Notes: generated by a model not told the origin, from the sequence alone. 9,824 nt of DNA from Spirosoma sp. (GCA_028288385.1 JAQBNX010000294.1:1-9824), one strand, 5' to 3'; counted from the first letter of the stretch, positions 1-6,588 are shown. A program made the numbers and translations.

Positions 1-2328
1 AATCTGGAGTGTGTGCAGGCTGTCCGGGGTAGCACTGTAATAATCAGCTCTTAACCCACCACCGGGTTTCCGGGTGCGGTCCCACGTAGTCGGGTAGTAA
101 GAGGCCATGCCCGACTGGTGCCATAGCAAATCCTGAATCACTATATTTTGCTTGTTGGTGCCCCGCAGTTCGGGCAGATAGGCAGATGCCTTCTGGGTTA
201 TATCGATCTGTTTCCGGTCATATAGGACCATAACCGACTGCAGCGTTGCTAATACTTTGGTCAGCGATGCCAGGTCATACAAGGTTTCGTCGGTCACTTT
301 CTCGGCACCGGGGGCATAGGTTAACGCACCAAAGTTCTTATTGTAAATGACTTTTCCACGGCGGGCCACCAGAATCTCGCAACCCGGCACTACGTGGTCC
401 CGCACGGCTCCCTGAACAATGGCGTCGATTTTAGCCAGCACAGACGATTTCATGTCTACGCTTTCGGGAGAACCCATGGACAAGCGACCCTCGGGGTTGA
501 TCCGTTCGCCCATCCCAATGTGCAGGTCACCCGACGTAATGGGGAGCAAACCATGGGTGCCTAAACCACCAAATAGCATCTGTGGCACCACCCGCTGCAT
601 CTCGTCAATGTCCTGGTAGGCACACACCAGGGCATCAGCCCCGGTAAATTGCGGCAGACTGTAGGGCGACCCAAAAGCCGTAACGATTACTTTAATACCG
701 CGTTGCTTTAAGCGCGTAATCAGATCGAGCGACGGTTTCGTGATACCAAAACGGCGCAGGGCGGATTCGGTCATGCGGTGAAAACTAATAACGGCTACGT
801 TGGCATCACCTATCTGCGCCAGCATGTGGGTTAGATCGGCTTCAGAAACGGGTTTATTTGGGAAAGCCAACGTTTGAAAGGGGGCATACTGGTTCAGGGT
901 TTTCTGAAAAGTATTACCCGGATCGGCGCCAATTGCCACCGAAGCCAGCCGTAAGGTATCGAGCCGGTTAAATGGCAGAATGTTATGCTGATTGCTCACC
1001 AGCGTCACCGACTGTTCACACAGTTCCTGCTTCAAGAGCTCTGCTTCAGGCGAGTTAAGGTCAGCCGACAGACCTGCCAGATTAATAGGCTTATAGGTAC
1101 TAAGGCCCGCCCAATATTTGGCCTGTAAGATCTTCTTAACTTTCTCGTCGATAAATGCCTGTGTGATGACACCCTGCTGAACGGCGTTCAGGATGTTTTG
1201 GGCTGCTTCATGGACATTTTCGGGATACAGCAAAATGTCGTTGCCCGCCATCAGGGCCCTCAGGTTCACGTCCATCGTTTTGGGCGATCGGCTAATGCCG
1301 CCCATGTTCAGGGCGTCCGTAAAGACCAGGCCGCGAAAACCCAGTTCATGCTTAAGCAGCTCAGTCACAATTTTTTCCGACAACGTAGCGGCCAGCGCAG
1401 GTGTATTGTCCATGACCGGCACGTGGAGATGACCCGTTACAACCCCCATCAGGCTATCGGCAATGAGTTTGCGGAATGGGTATAGGTCAATATCCCGCAT
1501 TTGTTCCGATGACCGGCTTACCGTTGGCAGCGAATGGTGCGAATCAACGTTCGTGTTGCCGTGGCCCGGAAAGTGCTTGGCCGTGGCAATGACGTGCGTA
1601 CCCTGCAGACCACGCATATAGGCCGATGCTTTCAGGGCTACGTTCTCTTTCGATTCGCCAAAAGAACGAGCGCCAATAACTGGGTTGGCCGGGTTGCTGT
1701 TAATGTCCGACACAGGCGCAAAGTTGATATGAATGCCTAACCGCTGACATTGCCGCCCTATTTCAGCACCCATGCGGTAGATCAGTTCATTATCACGAAT
1801 GGCACCAAGTGACATCTGCTTTGGGAAGTCCATTGTACTATCTAACCGCATCCCCAGTCCCCATTCGCCGTCGATACCGATCAGCAGGGGTACTTTGGCT
1901 TGTGCCTGGTACCGGTTTGTCAGAACAGCCTGGCGATTTGGACCACCCTGAAAGAAAATCAGTCCGCCAATGTGGCTGTTCTGAATGAGGTGGTCAATGT
2001 ATTGGTAATGATTTTCCTGGCGGTTGGAAAACGTAGCCACCATAAAAAACTGTCCTACCTTCTGCTCCGGCGTCATTGACTGAAATACGCTGTCTACCCA
2101 GTGTTGTCCACTGTCCGACATGGTAAAAACCTCGACAGGTCTGGCGTAGGTATGAACAACAGGTGGAGCAATAACCCGATTGTGGGTTGCTTTATGAGGA
2201 GTTTCAGGAAAAACAGACCGGGTTCGGGTCCATAGAGAACGCCCCGGATTTGTCAGACCTGAGGCAGTAAACAAACTGACGGACAGCAAGCCGACAAGCC
2301 AAATCGGCCGTATGATGTTGTTCCGCAT
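1..2328 (-). CDS. Exported GH3 beta-N-acetylglucosaminidase (NagZ-like) fused to a beta-lactamase-type domain, 3' end missing
   Basis: The reading frame is open for 776 codons from the ATG at 2328 and runs off the left edge, so the C-terminus is missing. An in-frame TGA lies just upstream of the ATG, fixing the start. Residues 1 to about 24 look like a signal peptide (MRNNIIRPIWLVGLLSVSLF). The GH3 domain spans about 75-400. It carries the NagZ-type signature KHFPGHGNTNVDSH (K251 to H264), whose D262/H264 match the NagZ general acid/base dyad, and FTDALNM with D338 as the likely nucleophile. A middle GH3-C-like domain follows (about 420-600). From about 630 a serine beta-lactamase/esterase (class C/PBP-like) domain begins, with the SxxK motif SLTK at S688-K691. 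Its YxN and KTG motifs would lie outside the window. GH3 enzymes of this type remove GlcNAc from muropeptides. The signal peptide implies periplasmic or surface action rather than cytoplasmic recycling. The fusion is, to my recollection, common in Bacteroidota. The substrate of the second domain cannot be told. Confidence 0.93.
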   Translation of the reverse strand, partial: MRNNIIRPIWLVGLLSVSLFTASGLTNPGRSLWTRTRSVFPETPHKATHNRVIAPPVVHTYARPVEVFTMSDSGQHWVDSVFQSMTPEQKVGQFFMVATFSNRQENHYQYIDHLIQNSHIGGLIFFQGGPNRQAVLTNRYQAQAKVPLLIGIDGEWGLGMRLDSTMDFPKQMSLGAIRDNELIYRMGAEIGRQCQRLGIHINFAPVSDINSNPANPVIGARSFGESKENVALKASAYMRGLQGTHVIATAKHFPGHGNTNVDSHHSLPTVSRSSEQMRDIDLYPFRKLIADSLMGVVTGHLHVPVMDNTPALAATLSEKIVTELLKHELGFRGLVFTDALNMGGISRSPKTMDVNLRALMAGNDILLYPENVHEAAQNILNAVQQGVITQAFIDEKVKKILQAKYWAGLSTYKPINLAGLSADLNSPEAELLKQELCEQSVTLVSNQHNILPFNRLDTLRLASVAIGADPGNTFQKTLNQYAPFQTLAFPNKPVSEADLTHMLAQIGDANVAVISFHRMTESALRRFGITKPSLDLITRLKQRGIKVIVTAFGSPYSLPQFTGADALVCAYQDIDEMQRVVPQMLFGGLGTHGLLPITSGDLHIGMGERINPEGRLSMGSPESVDMKSSVLAKIDAIVQGAVRDHVVPGCEILVARRGKVIYNKNFGALTYAPGAEKVTDETLYDLASLTKVLATLQSVMVLYDRKQIDITQKASAYLPELRGTNKQNIVIQDLLWHQSGMASYYPTTWDRTRKPGGGLRADYYSATPDSLHTLQI

Positions 2329-2530
2329 AGGTACTCAACAAGTAAAAAAGTTACAGTCAGCTATCAGTGGTTCTTGCTAAACCATAAAAGTAGCCAAAGC
2401 AGGCCGTAAACCGTGAATCAGATTTGAATAATCAATCTTTTTAACGAAATAATATAATAAATCGTTTTACTGAGTTAGAAAAACATGAACAAATGCTAAC
2501 AATTAATTTTATTGGCATTTTGCTCACTCT

Positions 2531-2557
2531 CTAACTAATTGCATGATAGCTAGTTAG
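2531..2557. repeat. Inverted repeat CTAACTA / TAGTTAG, possible operator
   Basis: CTAACTA (2531-2537) and its exact reverse complement TAGTTAG (2551-2557) are separated by 13 bp. The 20-bp centre-to-centre distance is about two helical turns, which would suit a dimeric DNA-binding protein. It lies between the divergent GH3 and rhodanese genes. A 7-bp arm can occur by chance in AT-rich DNA, so function is speculative. Confidence 0.35.
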
Positions 2558-2664
2558 GTGCAGGGCGAATCAGTAGCCTGTTGTGTTAGTAATAAGTCCG
2601 GTTTAATTTTAAAACCTGACACACGGATAGAAGAATTCTGGCTGGTGATGAGTGAATGCTATTT

Positions 2665-2685
2665 AAACGATTATTTGAATCGTTT
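2665..2685. repeat. Perfect 8-bp inverted repeat with 5-nt loop upstream of the rhodanese gene
   Basis: AAACGATT (2665-2672) and AATCGTTT (2678-2685) are exact reverse complements around the loop ATTTG, ending 25 nt before the rhodanese ATG at 2711. It could be a 5'-UTR hairpin or an operator. The stem is AT-rich with no U-run after it, so it does not look like a terminator. Confidence 0.45.
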
Positions 2686-2710
2686 GTGCCTTGAAGGCGT
2701 TTTGAAAACT

Positions 2711-3211
2711 ATGAGAATATTCTGGATACTGATGAGTTTAGTGCTGACAACCGGAACTACCAGTTTGGCACAAACGGGCAGCCCAATGTATGGAGCCATG
2801 CTCGAAACACTCTACAAAAAAACAGTACCGCTGGTAACTGTAACCGAGTTAAAAAAGATGCCGAACGTAGTGTTGCTGGATACACGGTCGAAGGCGGAGT
2901 ATGATGTGAGCCATTTACCCAATGCGCAATGGGTGGGCTACGATGACTTCGACATAAAGCGGGTGCAGAAGATTGCGAAGCAGGCGAACGTAGTGGTGTA
3001 CTGCTCGGTTGGGGTCCGCAGTGAGCGGGTCGGTGAGAAACTCTTGGGCGCTGGTTATGAGCATATTCACAACCTGTATGGGAGCCTGTTCGAGTGGGTT
3101 AATGAGGGCAATCCGGTGGTCGATCAGCAGGGGAAACCCACACAACGCGTTCATGCTTATTCGCGCTTGTGGGGGGTGTGGCTGAATAAAGGAGAAAAAG
3201 TATATGAATAA
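2711..3211 (+). CDS. Secreted single-domain rhodanese-like protein
   Basis: A 166-residue protein. The ATG at 2711 was chosen because it begins a clean signal peptide (MRIFWILMSLVLTTGTTSLA, likely cleaved after A20). The mature part is one rhodanese domain: the strand and motif VVLLDTRSKAEYDVSHLPNA (about 53-72), then the active-site loop C-S-V-G-V-R, with the catalytic cysteine C98 and the arginine R103 in the usual CxxGxR spacing. A short tail with the residues WGVWLNKGEKVYE follows the domain. Rhodaneses carry a persulfide on the cysteine and transfer sulfur to acceptors such as thiols or cyanide. The signal peptide places this one in the periplasm or attached to the envelope. The real acceptor is unknown, and no sulfur-metabolism neighbour points to one. 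It ends 2 bp before the convergent small exported protein gene. An 8-bp dyad lies in its probable leader. Confidence 0.9.
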   Translation: MRIFWILMSLVLTTGTTSLAQTGSPMYGAMLETLYKKTVPLVTVTELKKMPNVVLLDTRSKAEYDVSHLPNAQWVGYDDFDIKRVQKIAKQANVVVYCSVGVRSERVGEKLLGAGYEHIHNLYGSLFEWVNEGNPVVDQQGKPTQRVHAYSRLWGVWLNKGEKVYE

Positions 3212-3213
3212 TT

Positions 3214-3459
3214 TTAATAGGTCTGCGTTGGCCGTAACTCAGACAAAGCCGCCAGCAACCGTTTACTGAACGTAGCTTTATCAATCCCGACAATCGGCTG
3301 CCAGGGAGAACAGACAGATGTTCGCGATTTAGTGATTAAGGTGGCTGATTTGGCCCGCATATGCTTCCGGGCAGCAAACACATTATGCGGATGTCCCATG
3401 CTCAGTGCTTGTCCACTGAGCCCGACCAGCAATATTCCAACTGTCAGCAGGGTCTTCAT
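3214..3459 (-). CDS. Small exported protein of unknown function
   Basis: An 81-residue frame starting at the ATG at 3459. An in-frame ATG two codons upstream (3465) is equally possible. I do not recognise the family. The N-terminus (MKTLLTVGILLVGLSGQALS) is a convincing signal peptide. The mature part of about 61 residues is basic, has one cysteine (C50, in a VCSPWQP context) and ends in LRPTQTY. Support for a real gene comes from the signal peptide and from a perfect Bacteroidota -7 element, TAACTTTG, 18-24 bp upstream of the candidate starts. The gene ends 2 bp from the rhodanese stop, tail-to-tail, with no terminator between them. The T9SS-cargo gene lies upstream in the same direction, but a hairpin and this promoter suggest separate transcription. 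It could still be a degenerate or spurious frame. Confidence 0.6.
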   Translation of the reverse strand: MKTLLTVGILLVGLSGQALSMGHPHNVFAARKHMRAKSATLITKSRTSVCSPWQPIVGIDKATFSKRLLAALSELRPTQTY

Positions 3460-3482
3460 AACCATTCTTTTAAAGTACAACG

Positions 3483-3490
3483 CAAAGTTA
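3483..3490 (-). promoter_or_regulatory. Candidate -7 element TAACTTTG for the small exported protein gene
   Basis: The minus strand reads TAACTTTG, a full match to the Bacteroidota -7 consensus TAnnTTTG. A start site about 6 nt downstream would give a 5'-UTR of only 11-17 nt before the ATG at 3465 or 3459. No TTG sits at the expected -33 distance, so the match rests on the -7 alone. Confidence 0.5.
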
Positions 3491-3529
3491 TAGGTTTAAT
3501 TTGGTATCTTGTATAGCATAGTACTAAAA

Positions 3530-3571
3530 TTTTTCAGGAGTGGCTAAAATTAGTAAGCCACTCCTGAAAAA
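3530..3571 (-). terminator. Perfect 16-bp hairpin, probable terminator of the T9SS-cargo gene
   Basis: The arms 3530-3545 and 3556-3571 are exact reverse complements around a 10-nt loop. The core CAGGAGTGGCT/AGCCACTCCTG is followed outward by T:A pairs. It begins 1 nt after the stop codon of the minus-strand gene at 3573. Read on that strand, the full stem is followed by TTTT, which fits intrinsic termination. The outer stem is oddly arranged, with U on the 5' side and A on the 3' side, the reverse of a classic A-stem-U terminator. Confidence 0.65.
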
Positions 3572-3572
3572 A

Positions 3573-4409
3573 TCAGTCAACCAGGACACGTTTTACGGCA
3601 CCGTCCTCATTTTGGGTAACCGTAATAAAATAAGCACCCTGCGCTTTTTTGCCCAGGTCGATTTGCCCAACAAACTCACCCGAGAAATCCTTCAGGTCAC
3701 GCCGGGTAACTTGATTACCTTTTGGGTTAGTTACTATAATACTGACGTCGCCTTTGGAAGGAGCGGTAAAGCGAACGTTCAATTGATTGCGGTCGGGGTT
3801 GTTGGGATACGCATCCAGCCCGCGAATGGTAGAGGGCTTGCTATTGAAATTTCTTGACCAATCGTCAAACGGGCGAACCAGTTGCCGATCCCAATCCCTC
3901 GGCATCTGAAATCTAAACCGGCTCATCTGATTGGCTAGTGAGTCGGCCCCGCGCCGAAATTCATACTGCCAGTTCTGGTTGTTCCACTGGTCATGATTGG
4001 TACGGGGCAGCCTGTCACGCCAAACAAAGGCATCGCCTGGTGCCCGGTCCCTGCCAGGGTTTACCTGCTGCTCCCTCGTAACGACCGTCTCTCCATTCGT
4101 GTCATCCACAATAATTGTTAGCTGGCGTCTGCCATCGGCTCCCTTACGGTTTGGGTTTGCCTTGAGCGAATCCACTAATTTCGTAATCAGCTTATCGCGC
4201 TCCGGTCCAGTCATACCGTCTGTTCGATACGTTCGATTCGTTTCGCGCACATCGTTGCCATTACGTTCTATGATGCGTACATGCACTTCTTTATCCGCCG
4301 ATTTGGGCGAGGCAGACCGGGCCTTCTGGGCCGTTGCAACATGACTTAAGCCCACCAGGAGCAACAGGGCGGGCGCGAACCGGTAGGAGAAAAAATCTGT
4401 TTTTTTCAT
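3573..4409 (-). CDS. Exported protein with T9SS type A C-terminal sorting domain
   Basis: A 278-residue protein. The ATG at 4409 was preferred over one at 4445 because it begins a normal signal peptide (MKKTDFF to ATA, likely cut at A27|Q28) and because a -7-like element lies between the two ATGs. The middle (28-199) is very hydrophilic, rich in Arg, Asn, Asp, Gln and Trp, and matches no domain I recognise. The last 79 residues (200-278) look like a Por secretion sorting domain: a YPNNPDRNQLNVRF opening, then a VSIIVTNPKGNQV strand, then the GEFVGQIDLG and GAYFITV strands, then KRVLVD at the end. Such domains direct export through the outer membrane by the T9SS, usually followed by removal and attachment or release. 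The divergent neighbour is a histidine kinase, and an OmpR-type direct repeat lies between them, so this protein may be a target or partner of that system. The mature function is unknown. Confidence 0.85.
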   Translation of the reverse strand: MKKTDFFSYRFAPALLLLVGLSHVATAQKARSASPKSADKEVHVRIIERNGNDVRETNRTYRTDGMTGPERDKLITKLVDSLKANPNRKGADGRRQLTIIVDDTNGETVVTREQQVNPGRDRAPGDAFVWRDRLPRTNHDQWNNQNWQYEFRRGADSLANQMSRFRFQMPRDWDRQLVRPFDDWSRNFNSKPSTIRGLDAYPNNPDRNQLNVRFTAPSKGDVSIIVTNPKGNQVTRRDLKDFSGEFVGQIDLGKKAQGAYFITVTQNEDGAVKRVLVD

Positions 4410-4424
4410 GATACGAAGTGGTTG

Positions 4425-4432
4425 CAAAGTAA
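4425..4432 (-). promoter_or_regulatory. Near-consensus -7 element TTACTTTG for the T9SS-cargo gene
   Basis: The minus strand reads TTACTTTG, one base off TAnnTTTG, and continues CAACC like the hemB promoter. The distance to the ATG at 4409 is 15 nt, giving a very short leader. No TTG is found at -33, which would be consistent with an activator-dependent promoter; a direct repeat lies 35-52 bp upstream. Confidence 0.4.
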
Positions 4433-4466
4433 AAATAAAGGTCATTAAATAGTGAGCTTAGCCCTC

Positions 4467-4484
4467 TGTTAAAGTTTGTTAAAG
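4467..4484. promoter_or_regulatory. Tandem TGTTAAAG direct repeat, candidate response-regulator box
   Basis: TGTTAAAG occurs at 4467-4474 and again at 4477-4484, an exact 8-bp direct repeat at a 10-bp period. OmpR/PhoB-family regulators bind as head-to-tail dimers to direct repeats spaced 10-11 bp. The E. coli CpxR box (GTAAA-N5-GTAAA) has similar geometry and content. The site lies in the 177-bp region between the T9SS-cargo gene and the kinase, about 50 bp upstream of the inferred start site of the former. That the adjacent regulator binds here is inference. Confidence 0.45.
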
Positions 4485-4554
4485 GACCTGTGAGTGGCCA
4501 CGGTGATTCGTACTTTTACCAACAGCCAGATTCGTTTTTCAATAGATGACAAAA

Positions 4555-4581
4555 ATGAGTGTAGGTTGCATGAGTGAGTAA
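4555..4581 (+). other. Eight-codon upstream reading frame before the histidine kinase
   Basis: An ATG at 4555 opens the frame MSVGCMSE, ending in TAA at 4579-4581, five bases before the kinase ATG at 4587. An internal ATG at 4570 uses the same stop. It could be a translated leader peptide or chance. There is no codon pattern suggesting attenuation. Confidence 0.2.
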
Positions 4582-4586
4582 AGAAA

Positions 4587-6536
4587 ATGTCAAAACAACG
4601 CATACGCTGGATTGTCGCCTTGATGGCAGTAGGGCTGCTGGGGCTGGTTGGGCTGCAACTCTACTGGATTGGCAGCGCACTTCAGCTCCAGAAAGAGCAG
4701 TTTGCCTATAAAGTGACCGATGCGCTCCAGGAGGTTGTCAGGACGCTGGAACGGCAGGAAATTGTGTACCTGACAAAGCAGCGTATTAAGGCCAGGGAGC
4801 AGCAGAACCGGCTCATGGCCATTGCCCGTAAAGAAACAAAACCAGTCCTGTTGGCAACTCATCCTATCACATCTGGTGCAATTGCTGCTGCCAAACCTCT
4901 GGCAAAAAAACGCCAGCCTAATGGTCCAACGAAGATTACATCAACCGATCGGCTTGCGGCATTACCGGGGATGATTTCACCGGGAACTGTGGTCGTTGAG
5001 TCAGATGTGCTGCACCCAACTGTTCATCCGCTGTCGGCCGATCAGGCAAGAGTGGTGGAACAGTTTTTTAGACAGCAGGAAGAGCTAATGGCCGTTGGCG
5101 ACTGGCAAACCCAACTGCTTCAGCAGGAACAATTCGATAACTGGATTGAACATGTGCTAACCAATGAACTCAGCCGTATTAACATCCAAGTGGCACAAAC
5201 GGCACACCGTAAAGATTCCACCGCCCACGCATCCCGACCTCAGGTTCAACGGGCCAAACTAAGACAAAAAGCACTACCCAGAGAGTTGGCTGGATCAGCT
5301 ACCCGGGGTGAACTGAGCAGTCCGGTTAGCCTGAGTCAGCACCGCGCCCAGGAGCAGTCGCACATGATAAAGGACGTCTTAAAGGGATTGCTCCTGTCTG
5401 ACCGGCCTATTGAAGATCGGGTAAACCAGTTGGCGCTTGATACGTTGCTGCGGCAGTCGCTGGCCGAACGGGGCATCAACATTCCATTTTCCTACGGCGT
5501 ACGGACACGCCTTAGGCCAACCTTTTTGTTTACCTCATCGGGTACGGAACCAAAGCAGTTTGATGCCAATGGCTACAAGGCTGCCCTGTTCCCCAATAAC
5601 CTGCTGGAAACGGGGAATTACGTTTATGTCTATTTTCCAACCCAGCAACAGTTTATCCTGAGCCGGTTGGGTTTCACGTTCGGTGCGTCTGCTGTGTTAC
5701 TGTTGGTAATACTGGCCTGTTTTTATATTGCCATCAGCACGATCGTGAAACAGAAGAAGCTGGCCGATATTAAAAACGACTTTATCAACAACATGACCCA
5801 TGAATTCAAAACGCCGATATCGACTATCTCACTAGCAGTTGAAATGGCGCAGGAACAACTCCGGTCCGACCCAATCAATACGGTTCCTATTCCTGCCATG
5901 TCCAAATCGGACGGATTAGTGGGTCATCCTGGTGTAACAGACCAGCGTTTAAACCGGTATATGGGTATTATTCGCGACGAAAATCGTCGGCTTGGTTCGC
6001 ATGTTGAAAAGGTATTACAAATGGCCCTGCTCGACCGGGGTGAGATTGTCCTGCAATTGTCACTAGTCAATATCCACGATGTCATCGAGAAGGTCTTAAA
6101 TAACATTGGCTTGCAGATTGAGCAGCGCGAAGGCGAAGTAGATCTGAATTTTGATGCCGAGCATGAGATTGTTGAGGCCGATGAGGTTCACCTGACCAAT
6201 ATTCTCTACAACCTGCTCGATAATGCCATAAAGTATTCGCCCGGTAAACCTCACATAACCATTCAAACGCGGAGTTTGCCCGAAGGAATCAGTATTACTG
6301 TTGCCGACAAGGGACTGGGCATGACAAAAGACCAGATCAGCCGCGTATTTGAAAAATTTTACCGCGTACCAACCGGCAATCGGCACGATGTGAAGGGCTT
6401 CGGTCTGGGGCTGAGTTACGTCCGAAAAATGGTTGATGAGCACCATGGTCAGATTCGGGTCGAGAGCCAGCCGGACAAAGGATCGTCATTTGAAGTAATT
6501 TTGCCTTATACCATGAGTGAAAGAGTGAAAGAGTAA
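4587..6536 (+). CDS. Membrane sensor histidine kinase
   Basis: A 649-residue protein; an in-frame TGA at 4575 limits the start. Residues 9-29 form a first membrane helix and about 364-386 a second, enclosing a large extracytoplasmic domain (about 30-360) with no sensor fold I recognise and a basic, low-complexity stretch. The cytoplasmic part has the H-box NNMTHEFKTP with phospho-acceptor H405, the N-box NILYNLLDNAIKYS (N542, N546), the G1 box DKGLGM (D574), the F-box FEKFYRVP, and the G2 box GFGLGL (604-609), all intact. It should autophosphorylate on H405 and pass the phosphate to the response regulator encoded 52 bp downstream. A proline- and glycine-containing insert (about 427-452) lengthens the connection between the two dimerisation helices. 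The last residues (SERVKE) are encoded by a purine-rich repeat rather than by the ATPase domain. The layout recalls the RprX-type kinases of Bacteroides, but the signal sensed is unknown. Confidence 0.97.
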   Translation: MSKQRIRWIVALMAVGLLGLVGLQLYWIGSALQLQKEQFAYKVTDALQEVVRTLERQEIVYLTKQRIKAREQQNRLMAIARKETKPVLLATHPITSGAIAAAKPLAKKRQPNGPTKITSTDRLAALPGMISPGTVVVESDVLHPTVHPLSADQARVVEQFFRQQEELMAVGDWQTQLLQQEQFDNWIEHVLTNELSRINIQVAQTAHRKDSTAHASRPQVQRAKLRQKALPRELAGSATRGELSSPVSLSQHRAQEQSHMIKDVLKGLLLSDRPIEDRVNQLALDTLLRQSLAERGINIPFSYGVRTRLRPTFLFTSSGTEPKQFDANGYKAALFPNNLLETGNYVYVYFPTQQQFILSRLGFTFGASAVLLLVILACFYIAISTIVKQKKLADIKNDFINNMTHEFKTPISTISLAVEMAQEQLRSDPINTVPIPAMSKSDGLVGHPGVTDQRLNRYMGIIRDENRRLGSHVEKVLQMALLDRGEIVLQLSLVNIHDVIEKVLNNIGLQIEQREGEVDLNFDAEHEIVEADEVHLTNILYNLLDNAIKYSPGKPHITIQTRSLPEGISITVADKGLGMTKDQISRVFEKFYRVPTGNRHDVKGFGLGLSYVRKMVDEHHGQIRVESQPDKGSSFEVILPYTMSERVKE

Positions 6537-6586
6537 AAGAGCGTTGTCTGCTCACAATTCATTCTTTCACTCTTTCATTCTTTCGC
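6517..6586 (+). repeat. Long imperfect stem-loop across the kinase stop codon and regulator leader
   Basis: The purine-rich arm 6517-6541 (repeats of GAGTGAAA) pairs with the pyrimidine-rich arm 6562-6586 (repeats of ATTCTTTC) over 25 positions. By hand alignment there is one A:C mismatch (6535/6568) and three G:U wobbles (6525/6578, 6541/6562, 6518/6585); the loop is 20 nt. The left arm contains the kinase stop codon (6534-6536). The right arm ends 2 nt before the regulator ATG. Possibilities are an RNA structure controlling regulator translation or mRNA stability, or a dispersed palindromic repeat that inserted between the genes. Confidence 0.75.
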
Positions 6587-6588
6587 AT

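Larger units (their letters stand above)
2329..2710. other. AT-rich intergenic region between divergent genes, with two dyads
   Basis: This 382-bp stretch separates the divergent GH3 and rhodanese genes. I see no credible gene. A GTG-initiated extension of the rhodanese frame from 2558 adds about 50 unrecognised residues ahead of an obvious signal peptide and was not accepted. The left part (about 2430-2530) is very AT-rich. Two inverted repeats stand out, at 2531-2557 and 2665-2685, and are listed separately. No good match to the Bacteroidota promoter (TTG about 20 bp upstream of TAnnTTTG) is visible on the plus strand. On the minus strand, TAACTTTT (2346-2353) and TACTTTTA (about 2380-2387) are near matches without a convincing -33 element. 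Confidence 0.6.

Noticed and set aside
1193..1740. Plus-strand frames opposite the GH3 gene
   Set aside because: They are antisense to the GH3 catalytic motifs, with no signal or domain of their own.
2558..2710. N-terminal extension of the rhodanese frame from a GTG at 2558
   Set aside because: The extension is not recognisable, and an obvious signal peptide starts at the ATG at 2711.
3540..3857. Plus-strand frame of 105 codons opposite the T9SS-cargo gene
   Set aside because: It is the antisense shadow of the sorting domain, which has recognisable family motifs on the minus strand.
4410..4445. Upstream ATG (4445) for the T9SS-cargo gene
   Set aside because: It would put 12 residues ahead of a normal MKK signal peptide, and a -7-like promoter element lies within that stretch.
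6544..6588. TTG-initiated extension of the response regulator
   Set aside because: It would be translated from the stem-loop repeat. The receiver domain begins right after the ATG at 6589, as in the family.
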